Shown piece by piece: positions 7,903 through 15,568 of a stretch of 35,313 nucleotides of DNA (positions within the stretch are counted from its first letter, which is position 1; the number at the start of each line of letters is the position of its first letter). The stretch covers positions 1 through 35,313 of the forward strand of contig WJME01000024.1 of the NCBI GenBank assembly GCA_014728115.1, given 5' to 3'. Below the pieces are notes generated by a model, which did not search any database, had not been told where the DNA came from, and saw only the letters and a program-made list of their open reading frames with translations. The DNA comes from Candidatus Zhuqueibacterota bacterium (GTDB lineage Bacteria; Zhuqueibacterota; Zhuqueibacteria; Residuimicrobiales; Oceaniaggregativiventaceae). The translations under genes and the position numbers were made by a program.

Positions 7903-8762
7903 AGATTGTAATCGATCCAAACGCGGGTGTATGTCCCGGTGTTAAAAATGCGATCCGGATTGCTGAAAAAAATGCCGGAAACGGATCTCTGATAGCCCTC
8001 GGTGCACTGATTCATAATCCACAGGAAGTTCAGCGTCTGGATAGAATCGGCGTTAGATATATTGACCAGGAAGGGATAGAATCCGGTCAACAACTGGATT
8101 CGATTCGCGGAAAAAAAGTACTGATTCGGTCTCATGGGATAACCCCGGCACTTTTGAATACCTTGAAACCAGAGTGTAGCATTTTGGATGCGACCTGTAG
8201 CCGTGTCAAACGTGTTCAAAAAGTAATCCATGAACATACAAGCCAGAACTATCAGATCATTATTGTGGGTAAAAAAAATCACCCCGAGATGCGAGGGTTG
8301 TTGGGATATGCCGGAGACAATGGCATAGGGGTTTCACGCAAACAGGATCTGGACAAATTGGAATACTCGCGTCCCACTCTGGTCGTGGCACAAACCACTG
8401 CCAGTCCTGAACTCTGGCATACGGTTTGTGAAGATTTGCAAAATAGAGAGATCAATTTAAAGATTATAGATACTCGTTGTAAGGTTATAGCACGACATCA
8501 TGAACATATTCGTTCTTTTGCACAACGTATGGATGCTGTGGTGGTGGTTGGAGGTAAGACCAGCTCAAATACCGCAGTGCTTTTTGAAATCGTGCGATCT
8601 GTCAATTGCCACGCTCAGTGGATCGAACAGGCAGATGAATGGGTTTTGCCTTCTGCCAAAACCATAAAAACCCTGGGAATCACCGGGGGAGCCTCGACAC
8701 CACTGTGGCAGTTGGAGGCCGTACGAGATGAGATCGGCCGTTACGTCCGAGAAGGACGTTAA
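7899..8762 (+). CDS. ispH: 4-hydroxy-3-methylbut-2-enyl diphosphate reductase
   Basis: 287 residues. IspH is the last enzyme of the MEP isoprenoid pathway, reducing HMBPP to IPP and DMAPP with an iron-sulfur cluster. The three cluster cysteines are at 12 (GVCPGV), 100 (DATCSRV) and 194 (DTRCKV). Substrate residues are seen in ALIHNPQEV, RSHGIT, KKNHPEMRGL, AQTTAS, GGKTSSNT and GITGGASTP. GTG 7899 overlaps the cmk TGA and places the first cysteine at the same position as in E. coli; an upstream in-frame start (7863) would add an unconserved tail. It sits between cmk and rpsA, an arrangement I know from Firmicutes and Thermotogae, where ispH and rpsA can be fused; here they are separate genes 31 bp apart. 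Confidence 0.96.
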   Translation: MKIVIDPNAGVCPGVKNAIRIAEKNAGNGSLIALGALIHNPQEVQRLDRIGVRYIDQEGIESGQQLDSIRGKKVLIRSHGITPALLNTLKPECSILDATCSRVKRVQKVIHEHTSQNYQIIIVGKKNHPEMRGLLGYAGDNGIGVSRKQDLDKLEYSRPTLVVAQTTASPELWHTVCEDLQNREINLKIIDTRCKVIARHHEHIRSFAQRMDAVVVVGGKTSSNTAVLFEIVRSVNCHAQWIEQADEWVLPSAKTIKTLGITGGASTPLWQLEAVRDEIGRYVREGR

Positions 8763-8773
8763 AAAATAATAAC

Positions 8774-8780
8774 AAGGAGG
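8774..8780 (+). promoter_or_regulatory. Strong but distant Shine-Dalgarno site of rpsA
   Basis: AAGGAGG matches the anti-SD almost perfectly but lies 13 nt from the ATG at 8794, longer than the usual 5-9. It sits in an A-rich, probably unstructured leader between ispH and rpsA. Confidence 0.7.
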
Positions 8781-8793
8781 TATTAACCAAATC

Positions 8794-10695
8794 ATGAGCG
8801 AACAAGTTAACCCCAAACCTCTGGATGAAAATCCGGAGCAACAAGAAGCGGCAATTAATGCCGAAGAAAAAGAGATCATCAAAGAGGCAGAACCTACTCC
8901 GGTAAAACCCAGTGAACTGGAGACGGGTAAAGTCTATACCGAATTTGATGATTTGGATGAATTGGAAAAAGAGTACACGGAACAGGAATTTGATAGCCTG
9001 GCTCGACTGTACGAAGACACCATGTCCGACTTTGTGGGCGGACAAGTCGTTGTCGGAAAAGTACTTGCAGTAAATGATAAAGAGGTGTCTGTCGATATCG
9101 GATTCAAGTCCGAAGGCACCATTCCTATTGAAGAGTTTAATTCGCCGGAAGAAATTATGGTCGGCGATAATATAGAAGTGTTTATCGATGATGTTGAAGA
9201 TACAGACGGGATGCTGGTTCTTTCCAAGCGCAAGGCAGATTTTATGAAAGCCTGGGAGCGTCTGATCGATCAGTATGAAAAAGGCGAGATCATCGAAGGT
9301 CGCTGTACCCGACGCATCAAAGGTGGCATTGTTGTCGATTTGGGGGGGGTAGATGCATTCTTGCCCGGTTCACAGATCGATGTACGTCCCATAAGGGATT
9401 TTGATGCTCTGATCGGGCAGATGATGGAATTTAAAATTGTCAAAGTCAACCATATGCGGAAAAACATCGTCGTCTCTCACCGCGTACTCGTTGAACAAGA
9501 GCTCAAGGGCCAGCGTGAAAAGATTCTCAACGAGCTCGAACGCGGTCAGATTCTCGAAGGTACGGTCAAAAATATTACCGATTTTGGGGTATTTATCGAC
9601 CTCGGTGGTGTAGACGGCCTCTTGCATATCAATGATCTTTCCTGGGGACGCGTTTCCCATCCCTCTGAGATCGTTTCTTTGGATGAAAAGATCAAAGTCG
9701 TGGTGCTGGATTTTAACGAACCCAAAGATCGTATCTCTCTGGGTCTGAAACAGCTGCAAGCCCACCCCTGGGAAGATGTGGAAACAAAATATCCTGTGGG
9801 ATCTCTGGTTCGCGGGAAGGTTGTCAGTATCTCCGATTACGGTGCCTTTGTTGAACTGGAAAAGGGTGTTGAAGGTCTCATTCATATCTCGGAAATGTCC
9901 TGGACTCAGCATATCAAACATCCGTCAAAAATCCTTGCGGTTGGCGAGATGGTAGATGCCAAGGTTCTCAATATTCAAAAGGATGAACGCAAAATTTCAT
10001 TGGGCCTCAAGCAACTCGAGCCCGATCCATGGGAAACATTGGCTGAAAAATATCCCGTTGGTAGCCGTCATAAAGGTATTGTACGCAATCTTACCAATTT
10101 TGGCGCTTTTGTGGAACTCGAAGAGGGCATTGATGGATTGATCCATATTTCAGATCTCTCCTGGACCAAAAAGATTCGTCACCCCGGCGAAGTTGTCAAA
10201 AAGGGCGACGAGATTGAAGTCATTGTTCTCAATGTGGACAAGAACAATCGCCGAATTTCTTTGGGTTATAAACAGACCAAGGACAATCCCTGGGATTATT
10301 TGGAGCAAAAATATCAGCCTCAAGTCAAGACCGAAGGTAAAGTCGTGCGATTGATCGAAAAGGGATTAATCGTAGAGCTGCCGGATGTTGTCGACGGGTT
10401 TGTGCCCATGTCGCAGTTGAGCAAAGAAAACCTCAGCAAGCCAGCCGATGGGTATCAAATCGATGACGTGCTCGAACTGACGGTGATCGAGTTCAACAAG
10501 GAGAATAAAAAGATCGTTCTTTCCGAGAACGCCTCCGGCCAGATATCGCCGGACGAAATGGAAGATGATGAAGAGTATTCCGGATCTAATTCTGTAAGCA
10601 AACCTTCCTCTTCCGAAGAGAAACCGAAAAACACAGAATCTCCCTCTGAAAAATCCGAACCTGAATCCGATTCCGAAGAAAAATCCGAAAAGTAG
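8794..10695 (+). CDS. rpsA: 30S ribosomal protein S1
   Basis: 633 residues with six S1 (OB-fold) domains starting near residues 83, 164, 251, 336, 423 and 510, the full six-domain form of Gram-negative S1. The first two bind the ribosome and the central ones (GQILEGTVKNITDFGVFIDL; GVEGLIHISEMSW) bind mRNA. An acidic N-terminal extension of ~80 residues (EQEFDSLARLYEDTM) and a Ser/Glu-rich tail of ~50 residues flank the domains; both are probably disordered. S1 helps 30S subunits load structured mRNAs, useful here since several genes lack a good ribosome site. It follows ispH by 31 bp and ends with a strong terminator. Codon 184-188 holds a run of eight G; the frame is intact through it. Confidence 0.97.
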   Translation: MSEQVNPKPLDENPEQQEAAINAEEKEIIKEAEPTPVKPSELETGKVYTEFDDLDELEKEYTEQEFDSLARLYEDTMSDFVGGQVVVGKVLAVNDKEVSVDIGFKSEGTIPIEEFNSPEEIMVGDNIEVFIDDVEDTDGMLVLSKRKADFMKAWERLIDQYEKGEIIEGRCTRRIKGGIVVDLGGVDAFLPGSQIDVRPIRDFDALIGQMMEFKIVKVNHMRKNIVVSHRVLVEQELKGQREKILNELERGQILEGTVKNITDFGVFIDLGGVDGLLHINDLSWGRVSHPSEIVSLDEKIKVVVLDFNEPKDRISLGLKQLQAHPWEDVETKYPVGSLVRGKVVSISDYGAFVELEKGVEGLIHISEMSWTQHIKHPSKILAVGEMVDAKVLNIQKDERKISLGLKQLEPDPWETLAEKYPVGSRHKGIVRNLTNFGAFVELEEGIDGLIHISDLSWTKKIRHPGEVVKKGDEIEVIVLNVDKNNRRISLGYKQTKDNPWDYLEQKYQPQVKTEGKVVRLIEKGLIVELPDVVDGFVPMSQLSKENLSKPADGYQIDDVLELTVIEFNKENKKIVLSENASGQISPDEMEDDEEYSGSNSVSKPSSSEEKPKNTESPSEKSEPESDSEEKSEK

Positions 10696-10713
10696 ACTCT
10701 ATGATTCTGTTCA

Positions 10714-10753
10714 AGAGTTGAGTCCGTTCATATGGGCTCAACTCTTTTTTTTT
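10714..10753 (+). terminator. Strong intrinsic terminator after rpsA
   Basis: A 12-bp stem (AGAGTTGAGTCC at 10714-10725, GGGCTCAACTCT at 10734-10745, one wobble) with an 8-nt loop is followed by a run of eight or nine T. It ends the scpA-to-rpsA run and separates it from lapA. Confidence 0.92.
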
Positions 10754-10822
10754 CATATAAAATAGTTGAAAGTTCAGGACAATTTCCTTACGTTTACTAA
10801 AATAAACTCTAGCCAGAGTCTC

Positions 10823-10827
10823 GGAGG
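10823..10827 (+). promoter_or_regulatory. Shine-Dalgarno site fixing the lapA start
   Basis: GGAGG is 4 nt before ATG 10832. The frame is open to an earlier in-frame ATG at 10766, but this site and the start of the membrane helix right after Met favour 10832. Confidence 0.7.
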
Positions 10828-10831
10828 ATAT

Positions 10832-11179
10832 ATGTGGATTTTTAGATGGATTTTTATGGCCATCGTCATGATTTTAATCATTGGCTTTGCCATGCAAAAC
10901 ACGGAGCAACGAGTGACCATACAATTCCTCGATTATGCAACCCAGCCCTTACCTTTGTGGATTATCATGTATGCTTCATTCGCTGTTGGTGTTTTGTTTT
11001 GGTTATTGGTTTCGATTTTCCAGATCCTCATGTTAAAACGGGATCTCGCCAAACAGCGTAAGGAGATAAAAAATCTCAAAGCCGAACTGGATCGCTTGCG
11101 AAATGTTTCAATCGAAGAACAAGTGGTTCCTACGCCCGAGGAAAATGCCAAAAAACAAGGATACCCTGCCAAGGAGTAG
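10832..11179 (+). CDS. lapA: LapA-domain inner membrane protein
   Basis: 115 residues. Two membrane helices (~5-22 and ~40-62) are followed by a coiled-coil segment (LAKQRKEIKNLKAELDRLR), and the motif FAMQNTEQRVTIQFL between them is diagnostic of the LapA/DUF1049 family. In E. coli LapA works with LapB in lipopolysaccharide assembly at the inner membrane. It lies directly before lapB, 5 bp apart, as in Proteobacteria, so the pairing supports both calls. The C-terminal ~30 residues (VVPTPEENAKKQGYPAKE) are unconserved. Good Shine-Dalgarno. Confidence 0.88.
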   Translation: MWIFRWIFMAIVMILIIGFAMQNTEQRVTIQFLDYATQPLPLWIIMYASFAVGVLFWLLVSIFQILMLKRDLAKQRKEIKNLKAELDRLRNVSIEEQVVPTPEENAKKQGYPAKE

Positions 11180-11184
11180 TCTGA

Positions 11185-12336
11185 ATGAGCCCTTATCTGA
11201 TCCCCGCCATTGGCGTTATTGTTGTTGTCTTGTTTGTTTTTATCGTGTGGGTGATTGTGCGCCAGCGTGGTAAAGCAAAACCAAACCTGGCACAAAAACA
11301 TTATATCGATGGATTAAATCTTTTAATCGATGGTCATCTTGATCCTGCTCTGGAAAAATTACGAAAAACCGTTCAGATGGATACGGGATTCATCAATGCC
11401 TATATCAAAATTGCGGATATCTATCGACGAAAAGGTGAGCCAGACAAGGCCATCAAAATTTGCCGCGATCTTTTGATTCGCCCCAATCTTACAGAAGAAC
11501 AAAGACATGATATCCTAAAGTCGCTCGCAGAGGATTATATTGCGGATCAAAAGTGGCAACAGGCCCTGGTGGTGATCAATCAACTTTTGAATTTGAATTC
11601 CCATGATCACCAAACCCGCCAACAAAAAGTGATTGTACTCGAACAAATGGGAGATTGGCAAGGGGCCTTTGATATTGTGAGAAAAGAAAGCGATCTTGAT
11701 AAGGAAGAAAAGAAATACCGGCTTGCTGCCTATAAATATGAACAAGGGTTGCAACTCGTCAGAGAGCAAAAAGAACATGATGCCCGGGTACGGTTCCGGG
11801 ATGCGATCAAAGAAGTGTCCACGTTTGTCCCCGCTTATCTTGAAATTGCTGATAGTTATATTCGTCAGGACCGTAGTCAGGATGCCCTCTCCATTCTCAA
11901 AAAATATATAAAAGTCAATCCCAATCTATCCAATCTCGCATTTAGTCGTTTAAAGCAAGTGCTTTTTGAAATGGGCAAGTTTGGCGATATCGAACAGGTA
12001 TATGCTGAATTGGCGAGGGAAAATCCTCAAGTCGTGGAAGGCCACCTGGGCCTGGCTGAAATTTATGAGAAAAAGGGTGAATTGCTCAAAGCAGTCGATG
12101 CCTGCAAAAGAGCGCTTCAAGCTGATCCCGGCAGGGTGGAAGCAAAATTGTTTCTCGTTCGGTTGTACGGCAAATTGGGTCGCGATGAGGCTGCCTCAGA
12201 TTTGGCAGGTGAATTGGCGACTCAGATTATTTCCCGTCAAAAACATTTCGAGTGCAAGATGTGCGGTCACTTGACTGATAATTATTTTTATCGTTGCCCG
12301 CATTGTCGAGCATGGAATTCTGCAATAAAGAGGTAA
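11185..12336 (+). CDS. lapB: LapB-like tetratricopeptide protein with C-terminal zinc ribbon
   Basis: 383 residues, close to E. coli LapB (389). One N-terminal membrane helix (residues 4-26) is followed by about eight or nine TPR units (for example YIDGLNLLIDGHLDPALEKL, YIKIADIYRRKGEPDKAIKI) and a rubredoxin-type metal ribbon with cysteines 357, 360, 371 and 374 (CKMCG, CPHC). In Enterobacteria LapB docks FtsH to LpxC and so limits lipid A synthesis; the same role is inferred here from architecture and from the lapA neighbour, but depends on this organism making lipid A, which the window does not show. Stop and next start are separated by one base. Confidence 0.88.
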   Translation: MSPYLIPAIGVIVVVLFVFIVWVIVRQRGKAKPNLAQKHYIDGLNLLIDGHLDPALEKLRKTVQMDTGFINAYIKIADIYRRKGEPDKAIKICRDLLIRPNLTEEQRHDILKSLAEDYIADQKWQQALVVINQLLNLNSHDHQTRQQKVIVLEQMGDWQGAFDIVRKESDLDKEEKKYRLAAYKYEQGLQLVREQKEHDARVRFRDAIKEVSTFVPAYLEIADSYIRQDRSQDALSILKKYIKVNPNLSNLAFSRLKQVLFEMGKFGDIEQVYAELARENPQVVEGHLGLAEIYEKKGELLKAVDACKRALQADPGRVEAKLFLVRLYGKLGRDEAASDLAGELATQIISRQKHFECKMCGHLTDNYFYRCPHCRAWNSAIKR

Positions 12337-12337
12337 T

Positions 12338-13123
12338 ATGGCTCGTGAATTGCTGATCATCCTTTTTGCCGGTGTAATGATAGGATCCTGCATCGCTCAA
12401 GAGCAGATTAATTATCTCGAACGCCTCTTACGCCAGGAACGGTTTGAGGAATTGCGCGAGCTATTGGACTCAGTACAAGGCCATCATCCAAGTGTCGAGT
12501 TTATGCGTGGCCTTGTCCAAGAGGATGCCCAGCTGGCAGTATCGCATTTTCGCCAGGTCATTCAACATCCCGATTCCCCATATGCAGATGATGCGCAATT
12601 CAGAATAGCCCAATATTACTATGCTCGCGGCGATTACTCACAAGCAAAGAATCAATATTCCAGACTTGCCAAATTATACCCAAATTCGAATTTGTTTGAT
12701 GATTCTGTCTTTCTCTATGGTCAATGTCTGCTTGCGGATGGCGAAATCGATTCCGCTCGCATTGTATTTGAATCTTTTATTCAGAAATTCCCAAAATCCA
12801 CATATGCGAATCAAGCTGTAATGGATTTGGAAAGCTCGTTCTTTCAAGAGACCGATTCCGGGCCAGCTCAAACAAATGGGCCCGAAATTTATTCCATTCA
12901 GGTTGGTGCCTTTAGTGAGGTGCGCAACGCTCAGCATTTCGCACGTCAGTTGCGCAAGGTAAACCTGCCGGTAGAGATTTTTGCCCGTACTCGTGAAGGC
13001 GAGAGACTTTACGTCGTGTGGGTCGGGAAATTTAAAACCCGGGAATCAGCTGAACGCTATGCAAGACGTTGGGATTCAAAATTTAGCGATGGTTATCATA
13101 TTGTAAGGGTAAATCATAATTAG
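12338..13123 (+). CDS. TPR-SPOR domain lipoprotein or periplasmic protein
   Basis: 261 residues. An N-terminal signal (ELLIILFAGVMIGSC) ends in IGSC, an acceptable lipobox, so a lipoprotein is likely. Residues ~70-165 carry TolA/YbgF-like TPR repeats (ADDAQFRIAQYYYARGDYSQ, then FPKSTYANQAVMDLE). The C-terminal ~75 residues (YSIQVGAFSEVRNAQHFARQ, VWVGKFKTRESAERYARRW) form a SPOR domain, which binds denuded glycan strands at the division septum. A role in septal peptidoglycan or outer-membrane constriction is inferred. It starts 1 bp after lapB, so it belongs to the lap operon. The exact partner is unknown. Confidence 0.85.
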   Translation: MARELLIILFAGVMIGSCIAQEQINYLERLLRQERFEELRELLDSVQGHHPSVEFMRGLVQEDAQLAVSHFRQVIQHPDSPYADDAQFRIAQYYYARGDYSQAKNQYSRLAKLYPNSNLFDDSVFLYGQCLLADGEIDSARIVFESFIQKFPKSTYANQAVMDLESSFFQETDSGPAQTNGPEIYSIQVGAFSEVRNAQHFARQLRKVNLPVEIFARTREGERLYVVWVGKFKTRESAERYARRWDSKFSDGYHIVRVNHN

Positions 13124-13131
13124 GAAGAGAC

Positions 13132-14013
13132 ATGCGCGACTTTATAAAGCTGGTGAATGAAACGATTGTTCTTTTTGATGGCGGTATTGGTACCCAGTTA
13201 CAAGCTGTGGGGCTGGAACTCGGTCAGGCACCTGAACGTTGGAACCTGGACAAACCCGATCTCGTTGAAAAAGTGCATCAGGATTATATCAATACAGGCG
13301 CACAAGTGGTGACCACAAATTCCTTTGGTGCCAGTCAACTCAAACTCGCTACCATAGGCCTCGATAACCAGACATTGCAGATCAATCAGGCTGCTGCAGC
13401 GATCGCGCGTCGGGCGGCGGGAGACGACCATTTTGTTGCCGGCTCTATCGGCCCCACCGGTGCTCTCTTGATGATGGGCGATGTGGATGTTAAAGAGCTT
13501 GAACAAGGATTTATTACTCAGGCCCGAGGTTTATTGCTGGGCGGAGTTGACCTTTTTATCATCGAAACGATGAGTGACTTGGAAGAAGCTTTGTTGGCCT
13601 TGCGCGCCGTAAAGTCAATCTCGGACAAGCCAGTCATTGTTTCAATGACTTTTGAACCCGGTCAGCACGGTTATCGAACCATGATGGGTATTGACATTCC
13701 GACCGCAGTCAAAGAGTTGGAAGAAAAGGGTGCTGATGTAATAGGAACAAACTGCGGTATTGGAATGGATAAGGCCATAGAGATTGTTAAGGAGATAAAC
13801 GAGTTGACCACACTTCCGATTCTGGCAGAACCCAATGCAGGATTACCCAGGTTGGAACAAGACAGAACGGTTTATGACGAGCTTCCTGCAGAGATGGCGC
13901 AAAAATTACCTGAACTGATCAATAGCGGTGCCCGAATTGTTGGGGGGTGTTGTGGAACCACGCCGGAGCATACACGTCATTTTCGTGCCATATTAAAGTC
14001 TCGTAACTTGTAG
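13132..14013 (+). CDS. Homocysteine S-methyltransferase family protein
   Basis: 293 residues, a (beta-alpha)8 barrel of the Hcy-binding family, equivalent to the N-terminal module of cobalamin-dependent methionine synthase or to stand-alone MmuM/BHMT enzymes. Motifs: FDGGIGTQLQ at the N-terminus, TTNSFGAS, GSIGPTG, ETMSDLEEALLALRA, GTNCGIG with Cys208, and GGCCGTTPEH with Cys273-Cys274. The three cysteines are the zinc site that activates homocysteine thiolate. The methyl donor cannot be read: no cobalamin-binding or methyltetrahydrofolate module is adjacent, so it may be a split MetH component, or use betaine, S-methylmethionine or a corrinoid protein. GGAAGAG precedes the ATG; the gap to the SPOR gene is 8 bp. 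Confidence 0.88.
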   Translation: MRDFIKLVNETIVLFDGGIGTQLQAVGLELGQAPERWNLDKPDLVEKVHQDYINTGAQVVTTNSFGASQLKLATIGLDNQTLQINQAAAAIARRAAGDDHFVAGSIGPTGALLMMGDVDVKELEQGFITQARGLLLGGVDLFIIETMSDLEEALLALRAVKSISDKPVIVSMTFEPGQHGYRTMMGIDIPTAVKELEEKGADVIGTNCGIGMDKAIEIVKEINELTTLPILAEPNAGLPRLEQDRTVYDELPAEMAQKLPELINSGARIVGGCCGTTPEHTRHFRAILKSRNL

Positions 14014-14034
14014 AGTCTTTAGATTTGGAGAGTG

Positions 14035-14547
14035 ATGAAATATAGATATTGCCCGATTTGCACCAACGAGTTAAAAAGGGTATTCCTCGATGGCCGGGAA
14101 AGGCAAGGGTGTGAATCCTGTGGTTTTATTCATTATGTCAATCCTTCACCCGCAGCTGCCATGGTGCTCTTTGAAAAGCAGGATGTCCTTTTAGTGAAAC
14201 GCCGGTTTGAACCCCGTTCCGGGTTTTGGTCTTTACCTGCAGGATTTATAGAAGCAGATGAAACACCAGAGCAGGCTGCCATTCGTGAAGTCAAGGAAGA
14301 AACCGGACTGGATGTACGCATAAACCAACTTGTGGATGTCCATAGTGGCTGTCATGCCATGAAAAAGCGTATCGTACTGGTGGTCTATTGGGGTGAAATC
14401 GAGGGTGGATCTTTAAAAGCAGGTGATGATGCCCTTGAAGCCCTTTTTTTTCCTATAGATAACCTGCCCCCGGAAATGGCTTTTAACAGTCACCTGAAAG
14501 CATTGGAAAAAACGATATCATTGCGATCCCAATTGCAAGGGGGATAA
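14035..14547 (+). CDS. Nudix hydrolase with N-terminal zinc ribbon
   Basis: 170 residues. The N-terminus is a zinc ribbon with cysteines 6, 9, 26 and 29 (CPIC, CESC). The Nudix box begins near residue 70 (GFIEADETPEQAAIREVKEE followed by TGL) and is intact in GX5EX7REUXEEXGU, so the protein should hydrolyse a nucleoside diphosphate linked to another moiety with Mg2+. Ribbon plus Nudix recalls NudC (NADH/NAD-cap hydrolase), but the SQPWPFP-type motif is absent and the protein is short, so it fits the general ADP-ribose-type group better. ATG 14035 is preferred over the overlapping GTG at 14032 because GGAGAG lies just upstream. It follows the methyltransferase by 21 bp. Confidence 0.88.
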   Translation: MKYRYCPICTNELKRVFLDGRERQGCESCGFIHYVNPSPAAAMVLFEKQDVLLVKRRFEPRSGFWSLPAGFIEADETPEQAAIREVKEETGLDVRINQLVDVHSGCHAMKKRIVLVVYWGEIEGGSLKAGDDALEALFFPIDNLPPEMAFNSHLKALEKTISLRSQLQGG

Positions 14548-14549
14548 AG

Positions 14550-14948
14550 GTGATAAAAAAAATATTACTCCTGAAATTGTTTTTTATATCTTTAATAATC
14601 TTTTCATGTGGAGAATCCCGCATGGCAAAAACGAATGAAAATTTACATCTCGTAAGGATCGATTCGGTTCAGGTCAAGGGAACCAGTGGACTTTTTGGTC
14701 GGGCCACTCTGATGGTGTATGGTATTTTACCAAGTCCGGCCTATGAACTGTTTACGATAGAAACCACTATCCAGAAAGATGAAATCGTATTAAAGCCCCT
14801 GGCCAAACATGATCCGGAAAAGATCGTTATTCAGATTACGGTTCCCTTTCAAGAAAAAATTAAAGTCAAGGGACTCAAACGAAAAATGACCTACCAAATT
14901 AAAGTTCAAGGCCAGGAATCAACTGTTGTAGAAAAATTCAAACTCTGA
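14550..14948 (+). CDS. Small hypothetical lipoprotein
   Basis: 132 residues, family not recognised. Starts at GTG, two bases after the Nudix stop, with GGGGGA a few bases upstream. The N-terminus IKKILLLKLFFISLIIFSCG is a typical signal with lipobox IFSC, so a membrane-anchored lipoprotein is likely. The mature part has only alternating beta-type sequence (LHLVRIDSVQVKG, RATLMVYGILP, KIVIQITVPF, KMTYQIKVQG), consistent with a single Ig-like beta-sandwich. No catalytic residues are evident. Co-transcription with the methyltransferase, Nudix and cNMP genes is inferred from 2-bp and 10-bp gaps. Confidence 0.75.
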   Translation: MIKKILLLKLFFISLIIFSCGESRMAKTNENLHLVRIDSVQVKGTSGLFGRATLMVYGILPSPAYELFTIETTIQKDEIVLKPLAKHDPEKIVIQITVPFQEKIKVKGLKRKMTYQIKVQGQESTVVEKFKL

Positions 14949-14958
14949 TGGAACATCC

Positions 14959-15453
14959 ATGCAATTGCAATCCGCTCTTAAAGACCTGTGGTTTTTCTCT
15001 AGCCTCGATGTCGATGAACTCGAAAAATTGTCCCGAATTTGTGAATGGAAAACCTTTATAAAAAATGAAAAAATATTCGATCAAAACGATACAGGGGATT
15101 CACTTTTTATTCTCGTGGAAGGCCGTGTGGTGATCGAAAGACGACTGAGGGGGTATAAACCCGCGATCCCTAAACAGTTGGTAACAGTTAAAAAAGGTCA
15201 ACCTTTTGGAGAAATGGCATTTATCGAGAATCGGGAACGATCTGCGACGGCCCGCGCAAAAGGACATGTCAAAGTCATTTGTATCTATGCCAATAAATTT
15301 TTCAATCTTATCGAAAAGGAACCTGTGTTGGGATTAAAGATGATGACGTTATTGGCCAGAGTGCTGGGTCGGCGATTGCGAAGGACCAATGATCAGTGGT
15401 TGAGTACAATGACCCAGGCATCATGGCTGCTGCATATGGAGTATCAGGAATAG
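14959..15453 (+). CDS. Orphan cyclic nucleotide-binding domain protein
   Basis: 164 residues consisting almost wholly of one cNMP-binding (Crp-type) beta-roll, ~10-130. Visible: FFSSLDVDELEKLSRICE, FDQNDTGDSLFILVEGRVVI, GQPFGEMAFIENRERSATARA. The last segment is the phosphate-binding cassette: Gly-Glu and the Arg of RSATAR are present, so ligand binding is plausible. A C-terminal helix follows but no helix-turn-helix, kinase or channel domain, so it is not a Crp-type regulator. It might act by protein contact. It is last in the lap-to-cNMP gene run; the 115 bp that follow hold only a small 7-bp hairpin (15485-15501) without a T run. Confidence 0.85.
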   Translation: MQLQSALKDLWFFSSLDVDELEKLSRICEWKTFIKNEKIFDQNDTGDSLFILVEGRVVIERRLRGYKPAIPKQLVTVKKGQPFGEMAFIENRERSATARAKGHVKVICIYANKFFNLIEKEPVLGLKMMTLLARVLGRRLRRTNDQWLSTMTQASWLLHMEYQE

Positions 15454-15568
15454 CTAAATATCCACTGTTGATCTGTCGCCATTTGACTTTTGAAAAAAGT
15501 CTCTGGTCATGATTATTCACAAAGCTAAATATTACACTTGAATTTGAATGTCAATTATTGGGTTTGTT

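Noticed and set aside
9340..9352. Run of eight G in rpsA, with similar G runs in other genes (near 349, 521, 3949)
   Set aside because: All encode Gly-Gly or neighbouring residues in frame; no frameshift, and no periodic G-quadruplex arrangement.
10766..10803. Possible promoter for lapA (TTGAAA at 10766 or TAAAAT at 10798)
   Set aside because: No pairing of a good -35 with a good -10 at 16-18 bp; a promoter must exist after the terminator but I cannot place it.
15453..15532. Direct repeat AGCTAAATAT at 15453 and 15523 and a 7-bp hairpin between
   Set aside because: Only two 10-bp copies in AT-rich spacer; no link to a known element, no T run.
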